Shown in pieces: positions 43,871-52,492 of a DNA stretch of 64,000 nucleotides; position 1 is the stretch's first letter, and the number at the start of each line of letters is the position of its first letter. The stretch is from Plantactinospora soyae (lineage in GTDB: Bacteria > Actinomycetota > Actinomycetes > Mycobacteriales > Micromonosporaceae): assembly GCF_014874095.1 (NCBI RefSeq), contig NZ_JADBEB010000001.1:8122001-8186000 (forward strand), given 5' to 3'. Below the pieces are notes generated by a model. That model ran no database searches and had not been told where the DNA came from. It saw only the letters and a list, made by a program, of their open reading frames with translations. The translations under genes and the position numbers were made by a program.

Positions 43871-44077
43871 TCAGCCCGCCAGCAGCCGGGCCGCGGCCAG
43901 GGCGAGCGGATCCAACGTCCCCGGCTCGGACTCGACCCGTCGCATCAACTCGGCCCGCATCCGGGGATCCCAGAACGCCCTGATGTGCTCGGCGATCGCC
44001 GCCGCCGCCACGTCCGGCGCCTGGTGTTGAAACTGGACGGCGATGTCGTTGGCCATCCTGACCTGTGGAGACATCAC
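43871..44077 (-). CDS. fdsD: Formate dehydrogenase delta subunit
   Basis: A small 67-68 aa subunit of the soluble NAD-linked formate dehydrogenase (opening SPQVRMANDIAVQF, then HIRAFWDPRMRAELM). FdsD is needed for assembly or activity of the FdsABG complex in Cupriavidus and Rhodobacter. Start is GTG 44077, immediately after the fdsA stop, or ATG 44074, which is more likely, with GGTGGAC as ribosome site inside fdsA. It is last in fdsGBAD and is followed by a strong terminator. Confidence 0.88.
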   Translation of the reverse strand: MMSPQVRMANDIAVQFQHQAPDVAAAAIAEHIRAFWDPRMRAELMRRVESEPGTLDPLALAAARLLAG

Positions 44078-46891
44078 TCAGTCCACCATCGCCGGCAGCA
44101 TCGTCTCGACCTGACCGGCCTGGGCCGGCGCCGTCGAGTTCTTCAGACCGACCTGGACCGCCGTCACCTTGTACTCCGGACAGTTGGTCGCCCAGTCGGA
44201 GTTCTCCGTGGTGACCACGTTCGCCCCGGTGACCGGATGGTGGAAGGTGGTGTAGACCACCCCGACCGGCATCCGGTCGGCGAGGACCGCCCGCAACGAG
44301 GTGGCACCGACCCGGCTGGCGAGGGTGACCTCGTCGCCGTCGTTGATGCCCCGGACCTCCGCGTCGTGCGGATGGATCTCGAGTACGTCCTCCGAGTGCC
44401 ACGCCACGTTCCCGGTACGCCGGGTCTGCGCCCCCACGTTGTACTGGCTGAGGATCCGGCCGGTGGTGAGGATGAGCGGGTACTTACGGGTGCTGCGTTC
44501 CCGGGTCGGCACGAACGGGGTTTGCACGAACCGACCCTTGCCCCGGACGAATCCGTCCATGTGCATGATCGGCGTACCCTCGGGCGCGTTCTCGTTGCAC
44601 GGCCACTGCACGCTGCCCAGCTTGTCGAGCTTCTCGAACGAGACCCCCGCGAACGTCGGGGTCAGCGCGGCGATCTCGTCCATGATCTCGCTCGGGTCGT
44701 CGTACCGCATCGGGTAGCCCATCGCCTGGGCGATCTCCGCGACGATCTGCCACTCGTGCTTGCCGGTCTTCGGCGGCATCACCGGCCGGACCCGGTTGAT
44801 CCGGCGCTCGGCGTTGGTGAACGTGCCGTCCTTCTCCAGGAAGGAGGTGCCGGGCAGGAACACGTGGGCGAACTTGGCCGTCTCGTTGAGGAACAGGTCC
44901 TGGACCACCACCAGCTCCAGCGCCTTCAGCGCGGCGTGCACGTGCTTGATGTTGGGGTCGGACTGGGCGATGTCCTCGCCCTGCACGTAGAGCGCCCGGA
45001 AGCTGCCCTCGATCGCGGCGTCGAACATGTTCGGGATCCGCAGGCCGGGCTCGGCCATCAGGGTGCTCCCCCACATGTTCTCGAACACCCCGCGTACGAC
45101 GTCGTCGGAGACGTGCCGGTAGCCGGGCAGCTCGTGCGGGAACGAACCCATGTCGCAGGAGCCCTGCACGTTGTTCTGCCCGCGCAGCGGGTTGATGCCG
45201 ACGCCCTCCCGGCCGATGTTGCCGGTCGCCATGGCCAGGTTCGCCATTCCCATCACCATGGTCGAACCCTGGCTGTGCTCGGTGACGCCGAGGCCGTAGT
45301 AGATCGCGCCGTTGCCGCCGGTGGCGAAGAGCCGGGCGGCCGCGCGGACCTCCTCGGCCGGTACCCCGGTGAGTTCCTCGACCGCCTCCGGGCTGTTCTC
45401 CGGGCGGGCGATGAACTCCGCCCAGCCGTCGAAGTCCTCACACCGCTCGTCGACGAACGACCGGTCCACCAGCCCCTCGGTCAGTACGACGTGCGCCATC
45501 GCGTTCACCACGGCCACGTTGGTGCCGGGGGCGAGTTGCAGGTGGTGCTGCGCCTGGACGTGCGGCGACCGGACCAGGTCGATCCGGCGCGGGTCGATCA
45601 CGATCAGCTTGGCGCCCTCGCGGAGCCGGCGCTTCATCCGGGAGGCGAAGACCGGGTGCCCGTCGGTCGGGTTCGCACCGATCACCATGATCACGTCCGA
45701 CTTGGCGACCGAGCGGAAGTCCTGGGTACCGGCGGAGGTGCCGAAGGTCTGCTTCAGGCCGTACCCGGTCGGCGAGTGGCAGACCCGGGCGCAGGTGTCC
45801 ACGTTGTTGTTGCCGAACGCGGCCCGGATCATCTTCTGCACCACGTAGACCTCTTCGTTCGTGGTACGCGAGGAGGTGATGCCGCCGATCGCGCCGACGC
45901 CGTACCGGGCCTGGATCTCCCGCAGCTTGTTCGCGGTGAACGAGATGACGGTGTCCCAGTCGACCGGGCGCCACTCGTCGGTGATCTTCTCCCGGATCAT
46001 CGGGGTGAGCACCCGGTCGGGGTGGGTGGCGTAGCCGAACGCGAACCGCCCCTTGACGCAGGAGTGTCCCTCGTTGGCGCCACCGTCCTTGTACGGCACC
46101 ATCCGGACCAGCTCGGCACCGCGCAGTTCGGCCTTGAACGAGCAGCCGACCCCGCAGTACGCGCAGGTGGTGATGACGCTCCGGCTCGGCATCCCGAGCT
46201 GGACGACCGACTTCTCCTGCAACGTCGCCGTCGGGCAGGCCTGTACGCAGGCACCGCAGGAGACACACTCGGAACTCATGAAGTCGGTGCCGCCGGCCGA
46301 CACCTTCGAGCCGAAGCCGCGCCCCTCGATGGTCAGCGCGAACGTCCCCTGCACCTCACCACAGGCCCGTACGCAGCGGGAGCAGGCGATGCACTTGGAC
46401 GCCTCGAAGTCGAAGTACGGGTTGCTGGAGTCGGTCTTCTCGTCGAGGTGGTTGGCGCCCTCGTAGCCGTACCGGACCTGCCGGAGGCCGACCGCGCCGG
46501 ACATGTCCTGCAACTCGCAGTCCCCGTTGGCCGAGCAGGTGAGGCAGTCCAGCGGATGGTCGGAGATGTACAGCTCCATCACACCCTGGCGCAACTTCTC
46601 CAGCTTCGGCGTCTGGGTGCTCACCTTCATGCCCTCGGCGACCGGGGTGGTGCAGGAGGCCGGTGTGCCCCGCCGACCGTCGATCTCCACCAGGCAGAGC
46701 CGGCACGAGCCGAACGCCTCCAGGCTGTCGGTGGCGCAGAGCTTCGGGATGTCGATCCCGCTCAGCGCCGCCGCCCGCATCACCGAGGTGCCCTCGGGCA
46801 CGGTCACCGGCAGCCCGTCCACCTCGACCGACACGGTCGCCGGGCCGGGCTTGGCCGGGGTGCCGAGGTCAGGTTCCTTCAGCAGGCTCAT
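44078..46891 (-). CDS. fdsA: NAD-dependent formate dehydrogenase alpha (molybdenum) subunit
   Basis: A 937-aa cytoplasmic molybdoenzyme subunit oxidising formate to CO2. In order: NuoG-like [2Fe-2S] domain (Cys52, 63, 66, 80); His-Cys3 [4Fe-4S] site (His112, Cys116, 119, 125); two ferredoxin clusters (Cys167/170/173/177 and 209/212/215/219); molybdopterin-domain [4Fe-4S] (Cys243/246/250/278). The catalytic residue is Cys371 (ARVCHSP), so this is a Cys, not selenocysteine, enzyme, with His372 beside it. The C-terminal cofactor domain is complete. ATG 46891 overlaps the stop of an MSERSER mini-ORF (ATGA). It works with FdsB and FdsG to reduce NAD+ and with FdhD/MoeA for maturation. Confidence 0.96.
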   Translation of the reverse strand: MSLLKEPDLGTPAKPGPATVSVEVDGLPVTVPEGTSVMRAAALSGIDIPKLCATDSLEAFGSCRLCLVEIDGRRGTPASCTTPVAEGMKVSTQTPKLEKLRQGVMELYISDHPLDCLTCSANGDCELQDMSGAVGLRQVRYGYEGANHLDEKTDSSNPYFDFEASKCIACSRCVRACGEVQGTFALTIEGRGFGSKVSAGGTDFMSSECVSCGACVQACPTATLQEKSVVQLGMPSRSVITTCAYCGVGCSFKAELRGAELVRMVPYKDGGANEGHSCVKGRFAFGYATHPDRVLTPMIREKITDEWRPVDWDTVISFTANKLREIQARYGVGAIGGITSSRTTNEEVYVVQKMIRAAFGNNNVDTCARVCHSPTGYGLKQTFGTSAGTQDFRSVAKSDVIMVIGANPTDGHPVFASRMKRRLREGAKLIVIDPRRIDLVRSPHVQAQHHLQLAPGTNVAVVNAMAHVVLTEGLVDRSFVDERCEDFDGWAEFIARPENSPEAVEELTGVPAEEVRAAARLFATGGNGAIYYGLGVTEHSQGSTMVMGMANLAMATGNIGREGVGINPLRGQNNVQGSCDMGSFPHELPGYRHVSDDVVRGVFENMWGSTLMAEPGLRIPNMFDAAIEGSFRALYVQGEDIAQSDPNIKHVHAALKALELVVVQDLFLNETAKFAHVFLPGTSFLEKDGTFTNAERRINRVRPVMPPKTGKHEWQIVAEIAQAMGYPMRYDDPSEIMDEIAALTPTFAGVSFEKLDKLGSVQWPCNENAPEGTPIMHMDGFVRGKGRFVQTPFVPTRERSTRKYPLILTTGRILSQYNVGAQTRRTGNVAWHSEDVLEIHPHDAEVRGINDGDEVTLASRVGATSLRAVLADRMPVGVVYTTFHHPVTGANVVTTENSDWATNCPEYKVTAVQVGLKNSTAPAQAGQVETMLPAMVD

Positions 46892-46971
46892 GACGCCACT
46901 CCGCTTCGCTGCGTGCCGCCATGAGGCACCTTCACACTGAGCAACCTGATTCGCTCGCTACGCTCGCTCAT
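46892..46971 (-). repeat. Third MSERSER mini-ORF repeat, before fdsA
   Basis: Reading the minus strand from 46971, ATGAGCGAGCGTAGCGAGCG is nearly identical to the repeats at 37448-37601. The rest is diverged but keeps the same plan (GCTCAGT, CTCATG, AGCGAAGCG). It encodes a 27-residue peptide starting MSERSERI, whose TGA overlaps the fdsA ATG. It fills most of the 116-bp gap between fdsB and fdsA. Confidence 0.75.
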
Positions 46972-47007
46972 GAATGGCCTCCTCGCTATCGGCCGGCGGA
47001 CTTCGGG

Positions 47008-48549
47008 TTACGAGCGGTGGAAGTCGTCGGCGAAGTGCAGCAACGCGCTGCGTACGGGCATCGGGGTCAGGCCGCCCATCGCACACAACGACCCGTCGGT
47101 CATCAGTTCGCAGAGATCGCCCAGCAGGGCCAGGTTTCCGTCCCGGTCCTGCCCGGCCACGATCTTGTCGATCACTTCCACGCCGCGTACCGCACCGACC
47201 CGGCAGGGCGTGCACTTGCCGCAGGACTCTTCGGCGCAGAACTCCATCGCGAATCTCGCCATCGCCGCCATGTCGACCGTGTCGTCGAAGACAACGATGC
47301 CACCGTGACCCAGCATCGCGCCAGCGGAGGCGAACGCCTCGTACTCCATCGGCAGGTCCAGACCGGACGCCGGCAGGTACGCCCCGAGCGGCCCGCCGAC
47401 CTGCACCGCGCGGACCGGCCGACCGGTACGCGTGCCGCCGCCGTAGGTGTGGATCAGTTCGTGCAACGTCATGCCGAACGCGGTCTCGAAGACCCCGCCC
47501 CGGGCGATGTTGCCGGCCAGCTGGAACACCTGGGTGCCCCGCGACCGCTCGACGCCGAGGGCCTGGTACGCCGCCGCGCCGTCGGCGAGGATCGCCGGCA
47601 CCGAGGCCAGCGTCAGGACGTTGTTCACCACGGTCGGCTTGCCGAACAGGCCGGTGATCGCCGGGATCGGCGGCTTCGCCCGGACCATGCCGCGCTTGCC
47701 CTCCAGGCTCTCCAGCATCGCGGTTTCCTCGCCGCAGATGTACGCGCCCGCGCCGACCCGGACGAACAGGTCGAACCGCAGCCCCGAGCCGAGGATGTCG
47801 GCGCCCAGCCAGCCCTGCTCCCGGGCGATCACGATGGCCTCGCGCAGCGTACGCACCGCGTCGGGATACTCGGAGCGGACGTAGAGGTACCCCTCGGTGG
47901 CACCGACGGCGTGGGCGGCGATCGTCATGCCCTCGATGAGGGTGAACGGGTCGCCCTCCATCAGCATCCGGTCGGCGAACGTTCCACTGTCGCCCTCGTC
48001 GGCGTTGCAGCAGATGAACTTCAGCTCGTCGGCGGTGTCGGCGACGGTCTTCCACTTGATCCCGGCCGGGAAGCCGGCACCGCCCCGACCGCGCAGCCCG
48101 GACGCGGTGACCTCGGCGACCACGTCCGCGGTGGGCAGCGCCAGGGCGCGGCGCAGTCCGGCGAGCCCGCCGTGCGCGACGTAGTCCGCCGGCGAGAGCG
48201 GATCGGTCACGCCGACCCGGGCGAAGCAGAGTCGGGTCTGGTCCCGCAGCCAGGGCAGCTCCGCCACCACGCCCTGGCACAGCTCGTGGTCGGCGCCGTC
48301 GAGCAGCCCGGCCGCGACGAGGTCGTCGACCGCCTCCGGCTCGACCGGTCCGTACCCGATCCGACCGCGCTCGGTGACCACCTCGACCAGCGGTTCGAGC
48401 CAGAGCATGCCGCGCGAGCCGTTCCGGATCACCCGGATCGGTCGGCCGGCCTTGGCCGCCGCCAGTTCCAGCTCGGCGGCGACCAGGTCGGCGCCGACGG
48501 AGAGCGCGGCGGAGTCCCGGGGTACGTAGACCGTCACCGGAGCTGTCAT
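47008..48549 (-). CDS. fdsB: NAD-dependent formate dehydrogenase beta subunit (NuoF-like)
   Basis: A 513-aa diaphorase subunit carrying FMN, the NAD site and a [4Fe-4S] cluster; it passes electrons from FdsA to NAD+. It has an N-terminal thioredoxin-like region (about 1-120). The NuoF core has GRGGAGFPAGIKW (FMN/NADH), ICCNADEGDSGTF, YICGEETAMLESLEG and the cluster motif ESCGKCTPCRVG. ATG 48549 overlaps the fdsG stop (ATGA). The 116-bp gap to fdsA contains an MSERSER repeat. Confidence 0.95.
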   Translation of the reverse strand: MTAPVTVYVPRDSAALSVGADLVAAELELAAAKAGRPIRVIRNGSRGMLWLEPLVEVVTERGRIGYGPVEPEAVDDLVAAGLLDGADHELCQGVVAELPWLRDQTRLCFARVGVTDPLSPADYVAHGGLAGLRRALALPTADVVAEVTASGLRGRGGAGFPAGIKWKTVADTADELKFICCNADEGDSGTFADRMLMEGDPFTLIEGMTIAAHAVGATEGYLYVRSEYPDAVRTLREAIVIAREQGWLGADILGSGLRFDLFVRVGAGAYICGEETAMLESLEGKRGMVRAKPPIPAITGLFGKPTVVNNVLTLASVPAILADGAAAYQALGVERSRGTQVFQLAGNIARGGVFETAFGMTLHELIHTYGGGTRTGRPVRAVQVGGPLGAYLPASGLDLPMEYEAFASAGAMLGHGGIVVFDDTVDMAAMARFAMEFCAEESCGKCTPCRVGAVRGVEVIDKIVAGQDRDGNLALLGDLCELMTDGSLCAMGGLTPMPVRSALLHFADDFHRS

Positions 48550-49022
48550 CGGTTCACCGCTTCCGTCAGGAGGGCGTCCAGCCGGCCGGGGGTGAGTCGT
48601 CCCTGGACCCGCTCGTTGAGCTGACCGGCCGGGCCCAGTGCGCAGTTGCCCAGGCAGAACACCTGCTCCAGCGTCACCGAACCGTCCCCGGTGGTCTGAC
48701 CGACCTTGATGCCGAGCACCTGTTCGGCGTGCGCGACGAGCCGCTCCGCGCCCACCGACTGGCAGGCCTCGGCCCGGCAGAGCTTCAGGACGGTCCGGCC
48801 GGCGGGCTCGGACCGGAAGTCGGTGTAGAAGGTGATCACGCCGTGCACGTCGGCCCGGGAGATGTTCAGCTCGGCCGCCAGCACCGGGACGACCTCGGAG
48901 TCGACGTAGCCGAACTCGGCCTGGATGCGGTGCAGGATCGGCAGTAGCGCGCCACGGTCGCCGCGATGCGCCGCGACCAGTGCCCGCACCCGCTCCGCCA
49001 CCGAAGTGCCAGGACTGTTCAC
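48546..49022 (-). CDS. fdsG: NAD-dependent formate dehydrogenase gamma subunit (NuoE-like)
   Basis: A 158-aa [2Fe-2S] thioredoxin-fold subunit. The four cluster Cys lie in LCRAEACQS and VFCLGNCALGP, and the N-terminal helical part (LLPILHRIQAEFGYVD) is typical of NuoE. It completes the diaphorase unit with FdsB. GTG 49022 has GGAGGTGGG upstream. It is the first gene of fdsGBAD, 53 bp after a good regulon operator. Confidence 0.95.
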   Translation of the reverse strand: MNSPGTSVAERVRALVAAHRGDRGALLPILHRIQAEFGYVDSEVVPVLAAELNISRADVHGVITFYTDFRSEPAGRTVLKLCRAEACQSVGAERLVAHAEQVLGIKVGQTTGDGSVTLEQVFCLGNCALGPAGQLNERVQGRLTPGRLDALLTEAVNR

Positions 49023-49074
49023 CGCAATCCCACCTCCGCTCCACGTCGATCAGATGTCCAAGCCTACTGCGCCT

Positions 49075-49089
49075 TGGATACGGTATGCA
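49075..49089 (-). promoter_or_regulatory. Putative GntR operator, fds operon
   Basis: TGGATACGGTATGCA matches 13 of 14 informative positions and ends 53 bp before the fdsG start on the minus strand. It is the rightmost site of the island set. Confidence 0.65.
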
Positions 49090-49179
49090 ATATTGGCAGT
49101 TCTAATTGATCAATAGGCGACGCCTATCGAAGGGGTCGACCGCCGGGCGACCACGCCCAGCCCGGGGCCGCCGAGACGC

Positions 49180-49209
49180 CGTGGCCGGCGGGTTCCCCCG
49201 CCGGCCACG
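49180..49209 (-). terminator. Terminator after the sugar dehydrogenase gene
   Basis: CGTGGCCGGCGGG (49180-49192), loop TTCC, then the exact complement (49197-49209). The perfect 13-bp stem lies 24 bp past the stop at 49233. Confidence 0.8.
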
Positions 49210-49232
49210 ACACCACTGTCCGTACCGCCGGA

Positions 49233-51332
49233 TCAGGCCGGCGTACCCCGGACCTTCAGGTCACGCAGCCGTCCGACGTTGTCGAACGAGCCGAAGCCGA
49301 CCCGGCCCGAGGCGAACGTCGTGTCCACCGCCGTCATCAACGGATCCCTGGACCCGTCCAGGTAGACCGCGACCTCACCGGTCGCCGGCAGGTGCACCAG
49401 CCGTACGTCGTGCCACCTGGCGTCGGTGATCGCCGGTGGCGCCCCGCGCACCCCGTTCCACTGGTGCTCGATGCGCTCCCGGTCGGCATCGTCCACCTTG
49501 AAGATGCCGTTGTGCGGATAGATCGTGTTGTCGGTCGACAGGTGGGCGTAGTAGAACTCCGTGTCGGAGCGGTACCCGAAAACGATGATCACGTCCCGGT
49601 TGGTGACCTCGACCGGGGTGTCCAGCCGTACCTTGGCGGTCACCTCCACGGCACCGAACTGCGGCCCGGAGGTCAGTACGGCGTACTCGAACGGCCGGCG
49701 CGGGCCCGGGCGCTGCTCCCCCGCCTCGGTGAGGATCACCTGCTCGCCGGTGAACCGCCACTTGTCCGAGGTGACCGGTCGCCAGTTGGTCGGATGCATC
49801 GGCTGGCGGGCCCGGGTGTCGCCGACGGCACCGCTGGCGAAGGTCCGGGTGCCGGTGACCTTCCAGATCTTGCCGTTCGACTTCGCCGACAGGTACAGCT
49901 CGCCCTCGGCGTCGACAGCGAACCGCAGGTCCACCCGGTTCGGGTCGCCGGGCGCGCCCGGCCCGGACAGGTCCTGGATCCGTACCTTCCGGCCGGTGTC
50001 GTCGAAGAGCATCAGCTGGTAGAGCGGCGCCAGGGCCCGACCCCGGCGCATCTGGCTGGCCTCGGTGTAGAAGACCCGACCGTCGACGAGGTCACCGAAG
50101 ACGTACTTGCCGCGCAGCGCCGGCACGTCGTCGCCCCGGTAGACGAATCCGCCGGCGACCGCGACCCCGACGTCCGAGGTGCAGTCCCAGTTGGGCGGCG
50201 GGTCGTGGTCGTACGCGGCCACCGGGTACGTGTAGCCGTACCGCGCGTCGTCGGCGGGCAGCGGCAGGATCCGGTCGCACGGATTCGTCGCCGTCTTGTC
50301 GAAGACGAAGGCCCCCTCCCGCTCGCTCCAGCCGAGGTTGTCGCCGGCCCGTACCTCGTAGATCGCCTCGATGGCGTGCTCGCCGATGTGTCCGAGGTAC
50401 ATCCGGTTGCCCTGACCCGGATCCCAGCTGAACCGGTGCGGGTCGCGCATGCCGAGCGCGTAGATCTCGCCGAGGGCGCCCGGGTCACCGACGAACGGGT
50501 TCGACTGCGGCACGCCGTACTTGCCGTTGCCGGCGTTGGTGCCGCGCGGATCGATCCGGAGGATCTTGCCGTGCGGCATCGCCATGTTCTGCGGGTCGGT
50601 GTTCCGGACCCCGATGCCACCGTCGCCGACCGCCGCGTAGATGAAGCCGTAGTCGGCGTCGTTCCGGTCGGCGGTGGGGTTGAAGTCGATCTGCTGGATG
50701 CCGTGCACCCGGCCCGCGAAGCCGATCCGCAGCACCTCGCGCCGGCTGCCGGCGAAGGTGTCGGCGGCCGGATCGGTGGCGGTCCACTCGGTGATGATGC
50801 CGTGGAAGAGCGTTCCGGCCTGCGCGAAGTCCGGCGTCTCGGTCACCCGGGACGCCTGCTCGGTGTGCACGGTGTAGAACCGGCCGTTGCGCGCGAAGTC
50901 GGGGTGGAAGGTGACGAACCCGAAGCCCTGCCCGAGCCCCTGACCGGAGAAGAACTCCGGCGCGAAGGTGGCGCCGACGTCGAGGTAGACGTGCGGGTCA
51001 CCGTTCTCGACGAGGTAGAGCCGGCCGTTGAGGTCCGGTACGGCCTGCCGGCCGGAGCCGTCGGGGAGTTCGACGAGGGCGTTGATCCGGGCGTGCCGCA
51101 TCAGCCGTACGTCGGTGGGCGCCGGGGTGGGTTCCGACTTCGGGAACGCCGCGTACTCGTCGAGCACGAGACCGAGGCCGGACTGGATCGGGGGCTGGGG
51201 TACCGGATCGTAGATCGGGTCGGCCTGGGCCGGCGAGGCGACCAGGGTGGACAGGACGAGGGCGGCGGCCGTCAGCGAGGCCGTGGCGACGCAGCCGCGA
51301 ACTGCACGGGTGGTGATGCGCACGAGTGTCAC
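49233..51332 (-). CDS. Exported PQQ-type glucose/sorbosone dehydrogenase-like protein with LamG-like tail
   Basis: A 699-aa secreted protein. A Sec signal ends near residue 37 (ASPAQA). The six-blade beta-propeller of the soluble glucose/sorbosone dehydrogenase (GSDH) family covers about 70-490 (PDLNGRLYLVENGD, GFVTFHPDFARNGRFY, HGIQQIDFNP, YAAVGDGGIGVRN, ALGMRDPHRFSWDP). A separate C-terminal jelly-roll domain covers about 520-699 (VEVTAKVRLDT, VAVYLDGSRDP), similar to LamG/3-keto-disaccharide hydrolase folds. It probably oxidises a sugar or binds a polysaccharide outside the cell. PQQ dependence is inferred; no PQQ synthesis genes are in view. GTG start with GAGAGGATGGA upstream. Confidence 0.85.
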   Translation of the reverse strand: MTLVRITTRAVRGCVATASLTAAALVLSTLVASPAQADPIYDPVPQPPIQSGLGLVLDEYAAFPKSEPTPAPTDVRLMRHARINALVELPDGSGRQAVPDLNGRLYLVENGDPHVYLDVGATFAPEFFSGQGLGQGFGFVTFHPDFARNGRFYTVHTEQASRVTETPDFAQAGTLFHGIITEWTATDPAADTFAGSRREVLRIGFAGRVHGIQQIDFNPTADRNDADYGFIYAAVGDGGIGVRNTDPQNMAMPHGKILRIDPRGTNAGNGKYGVPQSNPFVGDPGALGEIYALGMRDPHRFSWDPGQGNRMYLGHIGEHAIEAIYEVRAGDNLGWSEREGAFVFDKTATNPCDRILPLPADDARYGYTYPVAAYDHDPPPNWDCTSDVGVAVAGGFVYRGDDVPALRGKYVFGDLVDGRVFYTEASQMRRGRALAPLYQLMLFDDTGRKVRIQDLSGPGAPGDPNRVDLRFAVDAEGELYLSAKSNGKIWKVTGTRTFASGAVGDTRARQPMHPTNWRPVTSDKWRFTGEQVILTEAGEQRPGPRRPFEYAVLTSGPQFGAVEVTAKVRLDTPVEVTNRDVIIVFGYRSDTEFYYAHLSTDNTIYPHNGIFKVDDADRERIEHQWNGVRGAPPAITDARWHDVRLVHLPATGEVAVYLDGSRDPLMTAVDTTFASGRVGFGSFDNVGRLRDLKVRGTPA

Positions 51333-51412
51333 TCCATCCTCTCGGGAGACGGATTCGGCGGGACAGTCGGTAGCTCAGGACAGTCGGTAGCTTCGGTGGG
51401 ACGGTCGAGGTG

Positions 51413-52375
51413 TCAGCGTCGACCGGTCTGGTAGCGGTACTGCGCCGCGACGAGGTGCGCCGGAACGACGCGGTCGAGGAACATCAGCGAGTCCATCCGG
51501 CAGTCGCACGGGTTCTGCTCCCGGATGTCCTGCGGGAAGCTGCCACCGATCTTGATGCCCCGGGGATCGGTGGCCGTCGTACGGTGCCTTCCGGGGCCGG
51601 CGACCAACCACGGATCGTCGGTGGCGGTGTAGAAGCCGTCGATCGCCCGGCCGTTGCGGTAGAGCGCCATCTCGCCGTCGTCGAAGTCGAAGGTGGCGGC
51701 GAGATGGACCCACTGTCCGACCGGCAGCAGGTGCCGCCAGTCCTGCGCGGCCGCGAACGTCTGGGAGTCGCCACCGTCGAGCCGTCGGCCCAGCGCGACG
51801 AGTCGCAGTTCGCCGTCGACGTTGATGAGTTCGAGCAGGGCCCGTACGCCGTGCCCGTCGGAGTCACCGGTCAGTACGCCGGCCAGGCCGATCGCGTTGA
51901 ACCGGTCGTCCGGCCCGGCGGTGTTGGAGTTGGGCGCCGGAGCATCGCCCAGCATCTTGAACCAGCCCATCACGGTGGTGCCGGTGGCGGCGTTGAAGGC
52001 CTCGAGGCTGGGCACCCCGGTCGCCGAGTAGACGCCGGCCTTCCAGTCGTCGTTGCCGGCCGCCGTCGGGTCGACCTGCCGGGTCTGCAGGGCCCGGCCG
52101 CTGCCCCGGTACGCGCGGTCGGGAACCCGCATCGCGGCGCCGCCGTTGACCAGGTCGATCGTGGTGCCGGAGCGGCCCCGGTCCCGTTCCCGGGCGGGAT
52201 CGCCCCAGACCGGGTGGTCGAAGTCGTAGTGGGCGACGAGGCCGTGGCGTAGGGACGGGTGGACGTCGCGGGGGCGGTTGCCGTGCCCCCACGCTGGCGG
52301 CGCCGCAACGCTCGTCGCCAGCACCGCTGCCAGGAAGGCGGCGGTGGCGACGAGAGGGCGTCTGGCTCTCGACAT
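51413..52375 (-). CDS. Exported LamG-domain protein
   Basis: A 320-aa secreted protein with a Sec signal (ATAAFLAAVLATSVAAPPAWG) and one concanavalin/LamG jelly-roll (about 45-315). GLVAHYDFDHPVWGDP opens the fold; TTVMGWFKMLG, WVHLAATFDFDDGEMALYRN and IKIGGSFPQD continue it. It ends CDCRMDSLMFLDRVV, a common actinobacterial LamG ending. ATG 52375 is chosen because the AAAGG ribosome site would overlap the alternative GTG at 52384. It is 80 bp upstream of the sugar dehydrogenase on the same strand, so both may act on the same extracellular carbohydrate. Confidence 0.8.
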   Translation of the reverse strand: MSRARRPLVATAAFLAAVLATSVAAPPAWGHGNRPRDVHPSLRHGLVAHYDFDHPVWGDPARERDRGRSGTTIDLVNGGAAMRVPDRAYRGSGRALQTRQVDPTAAGNDDWKAGVYSATGVPSLEAFNAATGTTVMGWFKMLGDAPAPNSNTAGPDDRFNAIGLAGVLTGDSDGHGVRALLELINVDGELRLVALGRRLDGGDSQTFAAAQDWRHLLPVGQWVHLAATFDFDDGEMALYRNGRAIDGFYTATDDPWLVAGPGRHRTTATDPRGIKIGGSFPQDIREQNPCDCRMDSLMFLDRVVPAHLVAAQYRYQTGRR

Positions 52376-52492
52376 CGCGTACACCTTTCTGTGCGTCGCG
52401 GCGACGCGGGCGCCACCCGGGCGCTTCCGTCGGGCGCTGCCATCGCCACGCAGAACTATGTGGTGGTACCGCTGGTGCCGTTGGTGCCGTGG

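Noticed and set aside
43844-46924. Open frame of over 1000 codons antisense to fdsA
   Set aside because: The composition is typical of a reverse-frame artefact, while fdsA on the other strand has all cofactor motifs.
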